A stretch of DNA of 64,000 nt, from the NCBI RefSeq assembly GCF_008086115.1, contig NZ_VSIY01000003.1, positions 372,001 to 436,000 on the forward strand, read 5' to 3'. The notes beneath the pieces are model-generated. The model was not told the DNA's origin. It did not search any database and was given only the letters and a program-made list of their open reading frames with translations. This document shows, one piece after another, positions 53,102 to 62,295 of the stretch; the first letter of the stretch is position 1; each line of letters starts with the position of its first letter. Source of the stretch: Maritimibacter fusiformis (lineage in GTDB: Bacteria; Pseudomonadota; Alphaproteobacteria; Rhodobacterales; Rhodobacteraceae). Made by a program: the position numbers and the translations under genes.

Positions 53102-56100
53102 TCACGCGGCCTCTTCGGATCTCAGCCGCTCGAAATGGGCCCAGGCGCGGCGGTAGTCTTCGATCCGGTCGCATTGGGTGAAGTGGCCGACGAAGTGGCG
53201 GGTGACGGTGCGGGGGCCGCCGGGCATCGTGTCGTCGATGGCGGTGCAGGTCAGTTCCGCCGGGTTGTCGGCGAGGATCCTCTCCCAGGCGGCGCGGCCG
53301 GGGCTTTTGCCGCGGTCGTCGAGCCAGCCGACGCCGGGCAAGCCCTTGGAGCAGGTCCAGACGATCCGGCCGTTCTGGTCGTACCAGGTGCCCGCCTCGT
53401 TCTCCTGAAGGACCGGGAAGTAGATCCGGTAGATTTCGATCAACTGGTCGAGGGTCAGGCCAAGCGCCTGCGCAACCAGCACGTCGATCTCGACCAGCGC
53501 CATGCGGCGGGCGAATTCGGTCCGGAGGCCGGCAGTTAGATCCCACTGCATTGGGAAAGCAGAAAGGTCTGCCATTATTGGCAGTGACCAGTTTGGCGTT
53601 GGCAACTGTTGTCTATGGGAGTTCCAAATATCCTCGAAGTCTAAGGTGAGACATGTCAGATGAAGTACTCTGGAATGGCTTTCTGAGCCAAGCTTTGCGA
53701 ATGGGAGTACCGAAAAGGCCCCTTGCCGAAGCGTAGTCTGTCCAACCGAACGCGTAACGAAGTCAGCTACAAGCGAGAAGCCTATCGCTGCAGCAGACAA
53801 TAGTTCTTCTTCGTTTTCTAGATAAACACTTGATATAGTTTCTATATGGGCCCAACCGCGTGGAATGATCGCGCATGAGAATGAGCGCGCTCCAGTCATG
53901 TCCACACGACGGCGAAAACCCAAACGGAAATTCGACGCATAAGTCGAAAACTCGGCTTTCGCCTCATCCATCCGCCAAGCATACTTAGTTCGCGGCAAAT
54001 AGTTTTGCGGCGCTCCATTCAAATCTATGACATCATAATCTCCGTGTGTCTGCGCTCTGCTGTTCGAGCATTGGAAAAGCACGGACGCGTCACCAATGTG
54101 GGGAGAAGCGATGACAACTTCAGTCGAATTATTCGGAAAGCCAGGAGCCTTTTTGATCAGTGACGAATTCGATTTCGTGCTCTCTGGGACCATGTTGCTG
54201 AAACTGAAGTTTGGTTTAGACAACGAAGAGTCCGCTTGCTTTCTCAATGCAGACTGAAAATTTGAGCCGAGAACACGAACTAATGGAGGCGCAGAAGTGT
54301 TCCTGCCGTCTAATGAAGCGAACACACCATCATCCTCGTTAAAGTCTTCTTCTGTAACTCTGACAATTCTATGTAGATGACCTTGAGTCGATCTATTTCC
54401 ATTTGGGTCTTTTTCGAGTGGGAGCGGACCTATCCCATCATGCACATAACACTCATCTATTTGCGACGGCAGCACTGCTCCATAAATATACTCAAATGAT
54501 ACATCTTTCGGCGATGCTTGATACAAGTTGCATGAGTACTCGCGCTTATGTCCAATTTCAGAAAACATCTTGCTTTTCATGATGTTTCTAAAATGGAAAT
54601 GCTTAATGATGCGTGGGTAAACGGCTTTCCTGAGAGCGCTCTCTCCTCTTTCAACGAGGTGACCATCCTCATGGATCAGAGCAATGATGCCCTGAGGTGA
54701 AGCAGACTTGATGCTCAAGTCGATGAAACACCTGTATGAGTTGTTCGCCCCGGATCCCGCGAAGGGGAAGAAGCTTGCGTTGGACGTGACCGCCATAAAG
54801 CCTTTTTTTGCGACGAACTCTTCCAGAAATCTGCTCTTGCTTTGATTTTTTTTGAGCACCTCGTCAGCACGAAGATCCCGAAACAAGGCGGCCGGATCGA
54901 TTTCTCCGAGCATCTCCTGCTCGTTCCACGACGGCTTGGCCCAGGGCGGGTTACCGACGATCACGTCAAACCCGCCCCGCGCTTTCATCACGTCGGCGAA
55001 GATCAGGTCGAAATGCACGAAGCGCTCGCGCTCGGCCACCGCGACCGCCACCCCCAGCCAGTCGAAGGTCTCAACGAGCGCCTCCACATTCGTTTCCCGG
55101 AACAACCCGTCCTGCCGCTTGGCGGCCGCCTTGAACAGATCCCGCGCGGGCGCGTCCGGCTCCATCAGATCAAGGAAATCCGGCGACGGATCGGCGAATT
55201 CGTCCATGCTGGGCGCGGCCAACGACCCGTCGGGCGTGAACCCACCTTCGAGGATCATCGCCATGCCTTGAAGGAACTCTGCCCGGTTGGGCAGCAGGTC
55301 CGCCTTGTCGAGCGGCCAGAGCCAAAGCGCGCACCAGGCGTCCATCGCCGTCTTGAGCCGCTTGTAGGGCAGCGTGTTCGTCGCGTGGTCAGCCCCGATC
55401 AAGTGGGCGTTCAGCTTTTCCTTGGCGTGGAAATCCAGGCCCTTGTTTCCGGGGATGACCTTGTCCGGCCATAGGGTGATTTCGTCATTCGCCGCCGCGC
55501 GGGTCTTGGCAAGGTCCTCGGCCACCTGATCGAACAGGGCCTCGGCGACGCGGCTGAGCTTCTGGACCAGCTTTACCTCGTGGGGTTCGAGCTTCTTGAA
55601 GAACCCTCCCTTGCGCCAGTCCTTGATCTGTTCTTGCGCGTCACCCGCGAAGGGCTTGATCGACTTGTCCTTGTCGAAATTCGCCATGTCCTTGGCGGGG
55701 AGAAGGAACTGCCAGACATGGTTTTCGGGCAGGCGATTGCGCCAACCGATCTCGTCCGGTTTGGCGTTGAGCCAGAGGTCCTTCTGAGAGCTGGCGTTGA
55801 GAAGGACCGGTTTGTAGGCGGCCCGCCGAGCGCCGATCAGGGAGTTCCCGGCATGAAGCTGGTCCCCGAACCACGGTGAGAAGTCGCTCGCATGAAGACT
55901 GTTCAGCCAGAGCGAGATCGCGCCCAGCTCGACCGCGATCGGATTGAGGTCGACCCCGAAGCAGTTCCGGTCGGCGATATAGGCCCGGACCTTCTGCTTC
56001 TCGACCACGATCCGGTCCTGCGGGATAGTCTTGCCGGTCTCCTTCTGCTTGCGCTCCAGGTAGAGGTCGGCGAGCTGGTTCGTGGTTTCGACAAGGAAGG

Positions 56101-57868
56101 CCGCAGACCCCATGGCCGGCTCAAGGATTTTCAGGTCCAGAAGGTCGTCCGCGGTCAGGTCCCGGCACCGCTCCATGAGCGCGTGCTTGACCAGCAACCG
56201 GGCGAGCGGTTCCGGCGTGTAATAGGAGGCGGATTTCTCCCGGTCCCGGCCGGCGAGGCGGTAGATAAAGGTTCCCTTGGGATAGACGAGGGCCTCTGAC
56301 CCTTTGAAGACGATCTCATCCTGCTCGAATTCCCCGATCCGGCTGCGCGGAACGAACCAGCTTGGGGCGAGCGGGTCCACTTTGTCGCGGCGGAAAACCT
56401 CCTCTTCGGCCTCATCACCGTCCTCAAGGATTTCCTCTTCAAGGTCCTCGTCCGTCTCGACCGAGTCTTCCTCGTCGTCCGCCCCGGCGGACCGCCCCTT
56501 GCGCGGTTTCAGCTCGATCAGGTCCGTCTTGGCGACGACCCCTGTGAAGGAGATCAGGGTCTCATAGACCGCGCCGAGCTGGCCGATCCCGAGCTTGGCA
56601 TAGGAGATCCGGCCGGTGCTCTTACCGGTGGACCGGAGCGACAGCAGCCGGATCACCTTTTGGATTGCCTCATTCCTGAGCGGGAGGGCGTTCAGAATAG
56701 GGGTGCTTTTCGGGTCCAGTAGAGAGACCTTCACCGCCGGCAGGCGCAACCCGGTCCCCTTCTCCGCATCTGCGAGATCCAGCCCGGTGTATAGTAGGTT
56801 CAGGGTCTGCTGGAGGCTTTCCCACAAGAAAGTGCCGTCGCGATCCACAGTGGTCCTGAGCGGCACGGATTCGAGGTCGCGCAACGTTTCAAGCGAATAC
56901 CCGGTCGCATAGATCGGGTTTTTCAAATCCAGCAGGTTCAGACGCGGGTTCGCCTCCGCGTAGAACAGGAACAGGAGCCGGTACATGTAGCGCAGACCCT
57001 CGCGCGACAGTTCCGGCCCGTCGATCCAGACCCCCTTATGCATTCCGCCGGTGACGTCGAGAACCTCCTGACCCAGAAGCTCGATCGCGTCCCGAACTGT
57101 CCGTTTAAGGGATGTGGTGACCGCGTTGGCGTTCCGCTGCGCTTCCTCTTCCAACCGGTCCGAGATCGGCGCGCCCTGGTCCGGAACGCGCGCCTCGCGA
57201 GAGATCAGGCAGGCCATGACGGTCAGCGTGTCCCGCTCGGCCCGGGCGAATATCTCCTGTAGATCGAACCGGAGGACGGACCGGGCCGGCCATTTCCGTT
57301 TGTCGATCAGAACGATCTGGGAGAGGCCCATCACGAGAACATGGCGCGGTCCGTCGGGCAGTTCGAATACCCCCTCAGCAAGGAGGGACTCGATGCTCCG
57401 GTCCAAGAGGGCCGCCTCATCGGTCTCTGGCGGGAACTGATCAGCGGTAAAACTCGCTCCTAGCGGGTCCGTCGCCTCATCTTCCGCGTCCGGGAGCGGC
57501 GCCTCGATAACCCACAGCGCGTTTCGGCCTGTTGCGTCCGCGGCTTTTGCCACAATCGGGATGACCGGGGCGCCTTCAAGTGCGGTGATCCCCGCCTCTC
57601 GCTTCCAAGAATAGCCGAGAGCGCCCAAGAGCGCGTGCTGGGCATCCCGGACAAGTTCGCGCCGACGGTTCTGATCCGAGGTGTTCCGGACCTGCCGCAG
57701 CGTTTCGACCGCGGGGGACGCTACCCGCGTCAGCCGCTCCACAGGATGGGAATTCTTTTCGAGCCCGGACCAGCGTGCAGTGATGTCCTGAAGTTCCTCC
57801 TTCAACACATCTGATAGGGTTCCCGACGGGAAGAATTCTGCTTCGTTCTCAATTCCGATCAGATCCAT
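53102..57868 (-). CDS. Large class-1 DISARM-like adenine DNA methyltransferase (DrmMI-like)
   Basis: 1588 residues from ATG 57868, 4 bp after the helicase stop. The longer upstream frame overlaps that helicase and is rejected. Methylase motif I LKILEPAMGSAAFLVETTN is near residue 583, the acidic loop RNCFGVDLNPIAVELGAISL near 640, and the catalytic motif IV FDVIVGNPPWAKPSWNE near 970, indicating N6-adenine methylation with Eco57I-type organisation. The first 450 residues are a helical or regulatory region. The segment of about residues 1005-1430 (nt 53575-54855) is strikingly AT-richer than the rest and corresponds to the target-recognition domain. No endonuclease domain is evident. In DISARM-like systems methylation marks self DNA. 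Confidence 0.85.
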   Translation of the reverse strand: MDLIGIENEAEFFPSGTLSDVLKEELQDITARWSGLEKNSHPVERLTRVASPAVETLRQVRNTSDQNRRRELVRDAQHALLGALGYSWKREAGITALEGAPVIPIVAKAADATGRNALWVIEAPLPDAEDEATDPLGASFTADQFPPETDEAALLDRSIESLLAEGVFELPDGPRHVLVMGLSQIVLIDKRKWPARSVLRFDLQEIFARAERDTLTVMACLISREARVPDQGAPISDRLEEEAQRNANAVTTSLKRTVRDAIELLGQEVLDVTGGMHKGVWIDGPELSREGLRYMYRLLFLFYAEANPRLNLLDLKNPIYATGYSLETLRDLESVPLRTTVDRDGTFLWESLQQTLNLLYTGLDLADAEKGTGLRLPAVKVSLLDPKSTPILNALPLRNEAIQKVIRLLSLRSTGKSTGRISYAKLGIGQLGAVYETLISFTGVVAKTDLIELKPRKGRSAGADDEEDSVETDEDLEEEILEDGDEAEEEVFRRDKVDPLAPSWFVPRSRIGEFEQDEIVFKGSEALVYPKGTFIYRLAGRDREKSASYYTPEPLARLLVKHALMERCRDLTADDLLDLKILEPAMGSAAFLVETTNQLADLYLERKQKETGKTIPQDRIVVEKQKVRAYIADRNCFGVDLNPIAVELGAISLWLNSLHASDFSPWFGDQLHAGNSLIGARRAAYKPVLLNASSQKDLWLNAKPDEIGWRNRLPENHVWQFLLPAKDMANFDKDKSIKPFAGDAQEQIKDWRKGGFFKKLEPHEVKLVQKLSRVAEALFDQVAEDLAKTRAAANDEITLWPDKVIPGNKGLDFHAKEKLNAHLIGADHATNTLPYKRLKTAMDAWCALWLWPLDKADLLPNRAEFLQGMAMILEGGFTPDGSLAAPSMDEFADPSPDFLDLMEPDAPARDLFKAAAKRQDGLFRETNVEALVETFDWLGVAVAVAERERFVHFDLIFADVMKARGGFDVIVGNPPWAKPSWNEQEMLGEIDPAALFRDLRADEVLKKNQSKSRFLEEFVAKKGFMAVTSNASFFPFAGSGANNSYRCFIDLSIKSASPQGIIALIHEDGHLVERGESALRKAVYPRIIKHFHFRNIMKSKMFSEIGHKREYSCNLYQASPKDVSFEYIYGAVLPSQIDECYVHDGIGPLPLEKDPNGNRSTQGHLHRIVRVTEEDFNEDDGVFASLDGRNTSAPPLVRVLGSNFQSALRKQADSSLSKPNFSFSNMVPESTKSNSSLIKKAPGFPNNSTEVVIASPHIGDASVLFQCSNSRAQTHGDYDVIDLNGAPQNYLPRTKYAWRMDEAKAEFSTYASNFRLGFRRRVDMTGARSFSCAIIPRGWAHIETISSVYLENEEELLSAAAIGFSLVADFVTRSVGQTTLRQGAFSVLPFAKLGSESHSRVLHLTCLTLDFEDIWNSHRQQLPTPNWSLPIMADLSAFPMQWDLTAGLRTEFARRMALVEIDVLVAQALGLTLDQLIEIYRIYFPVLQENEAGTWYDQNGRIVWTCSKGLPGVGWLDDRGKSPGRAAWERILADNPAELTCTAIDDTMPGGPRTVTRHFVGHFTQCDRIEDYRRAWAHFERLRSEEAA

Positions 57869-57872
57869 CCGG

Positions 57873-60827
57873 TCACCCCACAAACACCGCTTTGACGTCC
57901 ACATAGGGATTCGGATCATCCACCATATGTCGTGTCCGCTCGAACCATTCCGTCCAGTCTTGAAACATGCGCTCGATCCTCTGTTCCCTCGAACGCCTGA
58001 TCGTAAGGCGACGCTTTTCCGCCGGAGACAGCTCAGCGTCGCCGTCAGCCACATCGCCGAGATCCAGTGCGAGCTGCGTCCGGAACCGTCCTTCAAGCTT
58101 CGCCAGGCGGTCAAGGACCCCGTCGAGGTCCTGCTGGATCCGCGCCCCTTGCTCCCGCCGGAGTCCGACGAGATGGGTCTGAAACCGGTCAACCGCCACC
58201 GAGATCGCGGACTGTGCCAGCCCGAGGTCTTCGACCGCCCGTCCCGGAGTGTCCTCCGCCAGCCGCATCCGCGTTATAAAGTCCGGGACTTCTTCGATCC
58301 GGACCGTACCGTCTGACCCTCGGATGACGACCGCCCATCGGTCGACAACTGGGGCTCCGTTCGCGTTCGGTATAGCCCCGTGCATGACCACAGCCACCTC
58401 GCCCGCAGCGAGACGACTCAGCGGCGCGACCGGGGCAGAATGTTCAGGAAAAAAGGTGCTGGCCCGGTCCGCAAACCACTCGAGGATCGGGTGTACGTCC
58501 CAGAGATACTGAACGGTCGGCCAAGACCGCTCCTGCATCTTCGCTTGATCGATCGCCTGGTTGATGACTTGGGCTTGGTCAGTCAGCTCGATCCGGTCCC
58601 CGGAACCAACCGCCTCTTCCGGCATGTACCGGCCGTCCACGGCCCCCTCACTGGCGTACCCAAACCCATCGCGAGCTCGCATGTCGTCCGGAATGCCCAT
58701 CCTGATTGTGCGATCTTCCCGAGAGATCGCCGGAAGAGAAGCAAACACTCGCTCCTCAGGGCGGGACAGCCTTTCCACCATCTTGGATGCATAGGTAAAG
58801 GTATCTGGAAAAAGACGCGGCGGGGCCTGCTTCGTATTAGTTTCGGCGTCAGTCTCTGGCGCAGCCGGTGTCGCATAATCTCCAAAAAGAGCAGCGAACT
58901 CGTCATCGAGCGACATGTGAGCCTCGGCTTCCGCGGCGCGGACATTCATCTCCGCATCAAAAGCCTCGGCGCCGATCCCCGATGCGATCGCCTCTGCGAC
59001 AACCGCCTCCTCTTCTTCCGCGTCTCCTTTTCCGAGAAAGACCGCCGGATCACCCACGCCGGACTGTGCAGCCTCGTCCTTCTCGACGAGCTTCTCAAGC
59101 ACCCACATCTGGCGCACTTTCGGGTGCGAGCTCTCCCCAACGAAATAGGTGATCAGCGGGGCGCGGTCCTGCCCATACCGGTCGATACGACCGTTCCGTT
59201 GCTGGAACCGCAGAAGGGACCAGGGGAGGTCAAAATGGATCAGCCTGTGACACTGAAAATGCAGGTTCAGCCCTTCGGAGGCCATGTCGGAGGCGATCAG
59301 AATACGAATAGGGGATTTCTCCTGTCCGAACGCTTCGATCACCTCCTGGGTCCGGACATCCGCTTCGACGCTGCCTCCGTCCACTCGGGCCACCTGCTCC
59401 TCTGACAGGTCCATGTCCTCCCGTAGCCGCTCGGCGAGCCAAGAAACGGTGGCGATACGCTCTGTAAAGATGACGATGCGGTCTCGGGCAGCTTTCCCGG
59501 TCCATCGAATCTCGCGCAGCATTCGCAGGAGATCCTGATACTTTCTGAACGCGTCCGTTTCGATCGCGGAGACCTGATCGGCAAGCTCTCGGAGCCGAAC
59601 CCGATCTTCCTCGGTGCCTCGGGCGGTCCCATTCTCGATACCCCGTATGCGTCGTTCAAGCGTCTCGAAACAGGCCGCCGGGCTTGAGAAGATCGCCTTG
59701 GCGAGCGTGGTACGAAACAGGTCGATCGCTCTGCCCCGGGTCGATTGCTCATCGAGATCAAGATGAAGATCGGCGATTGATTGATAGGCCACCTCCTCCT
59801 CTGAGCTCAGCGGAAAGTTCCGGCGGATCAGTTTGCGTTCGGGCACTTGCTGGCCGATATCCGCAGCCACCTTTCTGTCCGACCGGAACCGACGCACCAC
59901 GAGATCTTCGATATCGGTCCGGTGCAGCCGGGTGGGGTCAGGCACCCGCGTCGGGTCAAGCATTTCGATCAGACTCGCGAAACTTTCCTGCGACCCGTCA
60001 TGCGGGGTTGCGGTGAGCAGGAGCAGAGAGTCAGTCCGCCGGGACAGGAGTTGGGCCAGTTCCGCCCGTTGCGCGATCGTTCCGGCGGTGTTTTTACGGG
60101 CCGCCGCGTTATGCGCCTCATCAATGATAATCAGGTCCCAGTAAGAGTGCTTGATCGCGTCCCGGATCTGCGCATCCCGTTTGAGCGTGTCGATCGAAAC
60201 GATGGACCGGTCGAACTGATCGAACACGTTGTAATGGGCCGGGATCCGGTTCCGCATCCGCCGGATCGCGGCGCTGTCGAGCCGGGATAGCGGGATCGAA
60301 AACCGGGTCCAGAACTCCTTTTGGAACTGGGTCAACATGGCCCGGGTCGTGACCACCAGAATCCGGTCTGCCCGGCCGCGCAGGGCGAGCTCGGAGGCGA
60401 TCAGGCCCGCCTCCAGTGTCTTCCCAAGGCCCACATCATCCGCGATGAGGAGGCGAACCCGGTCCTGTGCGAGGGCACGTTCGACCGGCAGGTGCTGGAA
60501 CGACAGATCATCGATCGCCGCACGCCCCAAGGTGAGAGGACGCCGGGTCGTCGTCGGTGTGTTCCGAAACGACGCCTCCAAGTGTAACTTTGTGTCAATC
60601 AGGCCGGGGGAAGCGTCGGGCAACAGTTGGACCGCGCCGGGGTCGAGGACCCGCGCGCCTTTTTCCAAGTCCCAGACAAAGCGGCTCTCCTTATCCCGCA
60701 CTAGGCCAGAAAGGCCGCGGCAGTGGACCTCACGAAACCCACGTTTGAGGGTCGAAGTGCTCAGCACCTTCCATGTGGCGGAGCGTAGACTGATGACGGC
60801 ACCAGGCGTGGGGTATACTGAGATCAT
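57873..60827 (-). CDS. SNF2-type helicase, DrmD-like
   Basis: 984 residues, first gene of the defence operon. SF2/SNF2 motifs: RLLIADDVGLGKTLEAGLIA (Walker A, residues 126-145), WDLIIIDEAHNAAARKNT (DEAH at 236), LLLLTATPHDGSQESFASLI, ILIASDMASEGLNLHFQCHR, FQQRNGRIDRYGQDRAP (motif VI). This helicase family with a following large methylase matches DrmD-DrmMI of class 1 DISARM. The C-terminal third includes a coiled-coil segment (RREQGARIQQDLDGVLDRLA) and a basic tail. AGGA lies 7 bp before ATG 60827. The stop is 4 bp from the methylase start, so the two are translationally coupled. Confidence 0.85.
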   Translation of the reverse strand: MISVYPTPGAVISLRSATWKVLSTSTLKRGFREVHCRGLSGLVRDKESRFVWDLEKGARVLDPGAVQLLPDASPGLIDTKLHLEASFRNTPTTTRRPLTLGRAAIDDLSFQHLPVERALAQDRVRLLIADDVGLGKTLEAGLIASELALRGRADRILVVTTRAMLTQFQKEFWTRFSIPLSRLDSAAIRRMRNRIPAHYNVFDQFDRSIVSIDTLKRDAQIRDAIKHSYWDLIIIDEAHNAAARKNTAGTIAQRAELAQLLSRRTDSLLLLTATPHDGSQESFASLIEMLDPTRVPDPTRLHRTDIEDLVVRRFRSDRKVAADIGQQVPERKLIRRNFPLSSEEEVAYQSIADLHLDLDEQSTRGRAIDLFRTTLAKAIFSSPAACFETLERRIRGIENGTARGTEEDRVRLRELADQVSAIETDAFRKYQDLLRMLREIRWTGKAARDRIVIFTERIATVSWLAERLREDMDLSEEQVARVDGGSVEADVRTQEVIEAFGQEKSPIRILIASDMASEGLNLHFQCHRLIHFDLPWSLLRFQQRNGRIDRYGQDRAPLITYFVGESSHPKVRQMWVLEKLVEKDEAAQSGVGDPAVFLGKGDAEEEEAVVAEAIASGIGAEAFDAEMNVRAAEAEAHMSLDDEFAALFGDYATPAAPETDAETNTKQAPPRLFPDTFTYASKMVERLSRPEERVFASLPAISREDRTIRMGIPDDMRARDGFGYASEGAVDGRYMPEEAVGSGDRIELTDQAQVINQAIDQAKMQERSWPTVQYLWDVHPILEWFADRASTFFPEHSAPVAPLSRLAAGEVAVVMHGAIPNANGAPVVDRWAVVIRGSDGTVRIEEVPDFITRMRLAEDTPGRAVEDLGLAQSAISVAVDRFQTHLVGLRREQGARIQQDLDGVLDRLAKLEGRFRTQLALDLGDVADGDAELSPAEKRRLTIRRSREQRIERMFQDWTEWFERTRHMVDDPNPYVDVKAVFVG

Positions 60828-61526
60828 TCTCGGTCCTAATGTTTTCGGTAGGCAGCGCCGCTTTTCACTGATCGATCATCAGCATACCGCGTGTCCGGAC
60901 AGCCTAGCTCGCTCAAGCTTTGAAACGGAAAGTCTGTGACCATAAACGCCCCCCCGTCATCCAAAGGGATTTCCTTCAATCATTCAACCCAATTAAGCAC
61001 TTACAGGACAATCAGCATTGAACCTTCGCTGTAATGCTGAGAGCCTGTCGGCGTGATCCGTACCCGAAGCAGGTGGACGCCAGTTCCTACACCACGTCCC
61101 GGGGCACTACCGCTCACGGAATCAACTACTACCGAACGATTTCTGTTTTCCCCGTTTTTCACATCGCCCCCTTCGTGCGGACGGGCAAAGGCCGCTCAAC
61201 CCGCGAGATGATCGAGGCCTCCAATTTGTCTTCAGCGGGGTTCGAGCCACAGCCGTCCGGCAGTCCTGCATAGGCGACTGTCATACCTACTCGACCGGGA
61301 TGCTGTTCTTGAGCAGCTCGGCGAACAGCAGGCGGCGCGCCTGGTTGATGGCTTGCACATCGTTGCGGCGTAGCGTGCCACGCAGCGGCTCCAGGCAGCC
61401 GCCGAAGTGGCGGCCCGGAGCGCATCGACGACAGGATTGGATGGGGAGTGGTAGCAAGCCCCCGTCGAGATCAACCAGGAGCCGCGCGTGACGCGCCCCA
61501 TCATCGGAGCGGGGGCGTGTTTCGTT
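60828..61526. other. Operon leader and decayed phage sequence
   Basis: 699 bp. The left 450 bp probably contains the promoter of the defence operon; I cannot place -35/-10 boxes with confidence. The right part, on the minus strand, continues the frame of the adjacent phage gene after its stop. It gives a protein-like stretch ending RRNDVQAINQARRLLFAELL then KNSIPVE and a stop at 61288-61290, without a clear start. It may be a frameshifted or truncated phage gene. Confidence 0.4.
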
Positions 61527-61940
61527 TCAGGCCGGGATTGGGAACGCCAGGACCTGGGCCAGGGGCGGTCTGCCCATGCCTGCGCCGGTGCCGGTGGCCA
61601 GCTGATCCGCCTGCTCGTGCTTCAGGATCTCATATATGTCCCGGCGGGCGATGCGGACGTTCGCCTTTTCCTCGGGAAACTTAACCAGCATCTTGCGCAG
61701 CCAGCCGGTGGCGCAGCCGACGTTGTCATCTCGCCTAGGGGTGTAGATCATCAACGCGATGGTCGAAACCAGGTGGACGGCGTGTTCGAAAATCTGAGCC
61801 GCCTGCTGGTCGTCGATCGGATCGTCGGAGCTGACTTGGGCGCGATACTCGCACCATATCGCGTTGTCGACGGCGGCCTGGATCAGGTCGGAAGCCCAGA
61901 TGTCCGCGCGGGGTGGCGGGTTGAGGTGGTTGCTGCTCAT
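61527..61940 (-). CDS. Hypothetical phage protein
   Basis: 137 residues from ATG 61940 (AGGGA 8 bp upstream); an upstream in-frame ATG gives a low-complexity leader and is less likely. Helical sequence: WASDLIQAAVDNAIWCEYRA, AAQIFEHAVHLVSTIALMIY, GWLRKMLVKFPEEKANVRIA and RRDIYEILKHEQADQLA. There is no recognised domain. It follows the terminase genes on the same strand and shares their codon style, so it probably belongs to the same phage module. Confidence 0.6.
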   Translation of the reverse strand: MSSNHLNPPPRADIWASDLIQAAVDNAIWCEYRAQVSSDDPIDDQQAAQIFEHAVHLVSTIALMIYTPRRDDNVGCATGWLRKMLVKFPEEKANVRIARRDIYEILKHEQADQLATGTGAGMGRPPLAQVLAFPIPA

Positions 61941-62070
61941 TGGTCTGTCCCTTTCTCGGTGTTGGGTGACCGGCGGGGGCGGAGGAGAGGACAACCCTCG
62001 CCGGTCTGGCTCCTGATCTGCCTTGCCGGTGCCCAGCCGAGAGGGCACGCGACGGTGTGTCTTCGAGGAG

Positions 62071-62295
62071 CTATAGGATTTCTCGGTCGGTCGGCGTCGT
62101 GGCGGAGAATGTTTCCAGGCGATCCGCCTGCTCTTTGGGCGTCAGGCTGCTGCTGCCCGGCTCTGCATAGAAGGCTTCGGCCTGCTCGTCCTGCTGCTCG
62201 ATCGGGTGGAGCTTCGCAGGCTTCTGGTCGAGGCGCTTGCCGGCGGGCTTGAACACGTCCCATTTGTTGAAACTTATCTCTTTTTCCTTTCTCAC
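62071..62295 (-). CDS. Small hypothetical phage protein coupled to terminase
   Basis: 74 residues, highly charged (MRKEKEISFNKWDVFKPAGK, then a Gln/Glu-rich centre). A GTG start at 62295 overlaps the terminase stop (GTGA), so translation is coupled to terL. Function unknown; short proteins in this position of phage late operons are variable. Confidence 0.5.
   Translation of the reverse strand: MRKEKEISFNKWDVFKPAGKRLDQKPAKLHPIEQQDEQAEAFYAEPGSSSLTPKEQADRLETFSATTPTDREIL

Noticed and set aside
57869..58192. N-terminal extension of the methyltransferase frame upstream of ATG 57868
   Set aside because: The extra 108 codons lie inside the 3' end of the DrmD-like gene in another frame and look non-biological; the ATG 4 bp after that gene's stop is the coherent start.
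61040..61110. A tRNA-like stretch (minus strand, GTGGTGTAGGAACTGGCG)
   Set aside because: Only part of a D-arm-like pattern is present; no acceptor stem or anticodon arm could be paired, so no tRNA is called.
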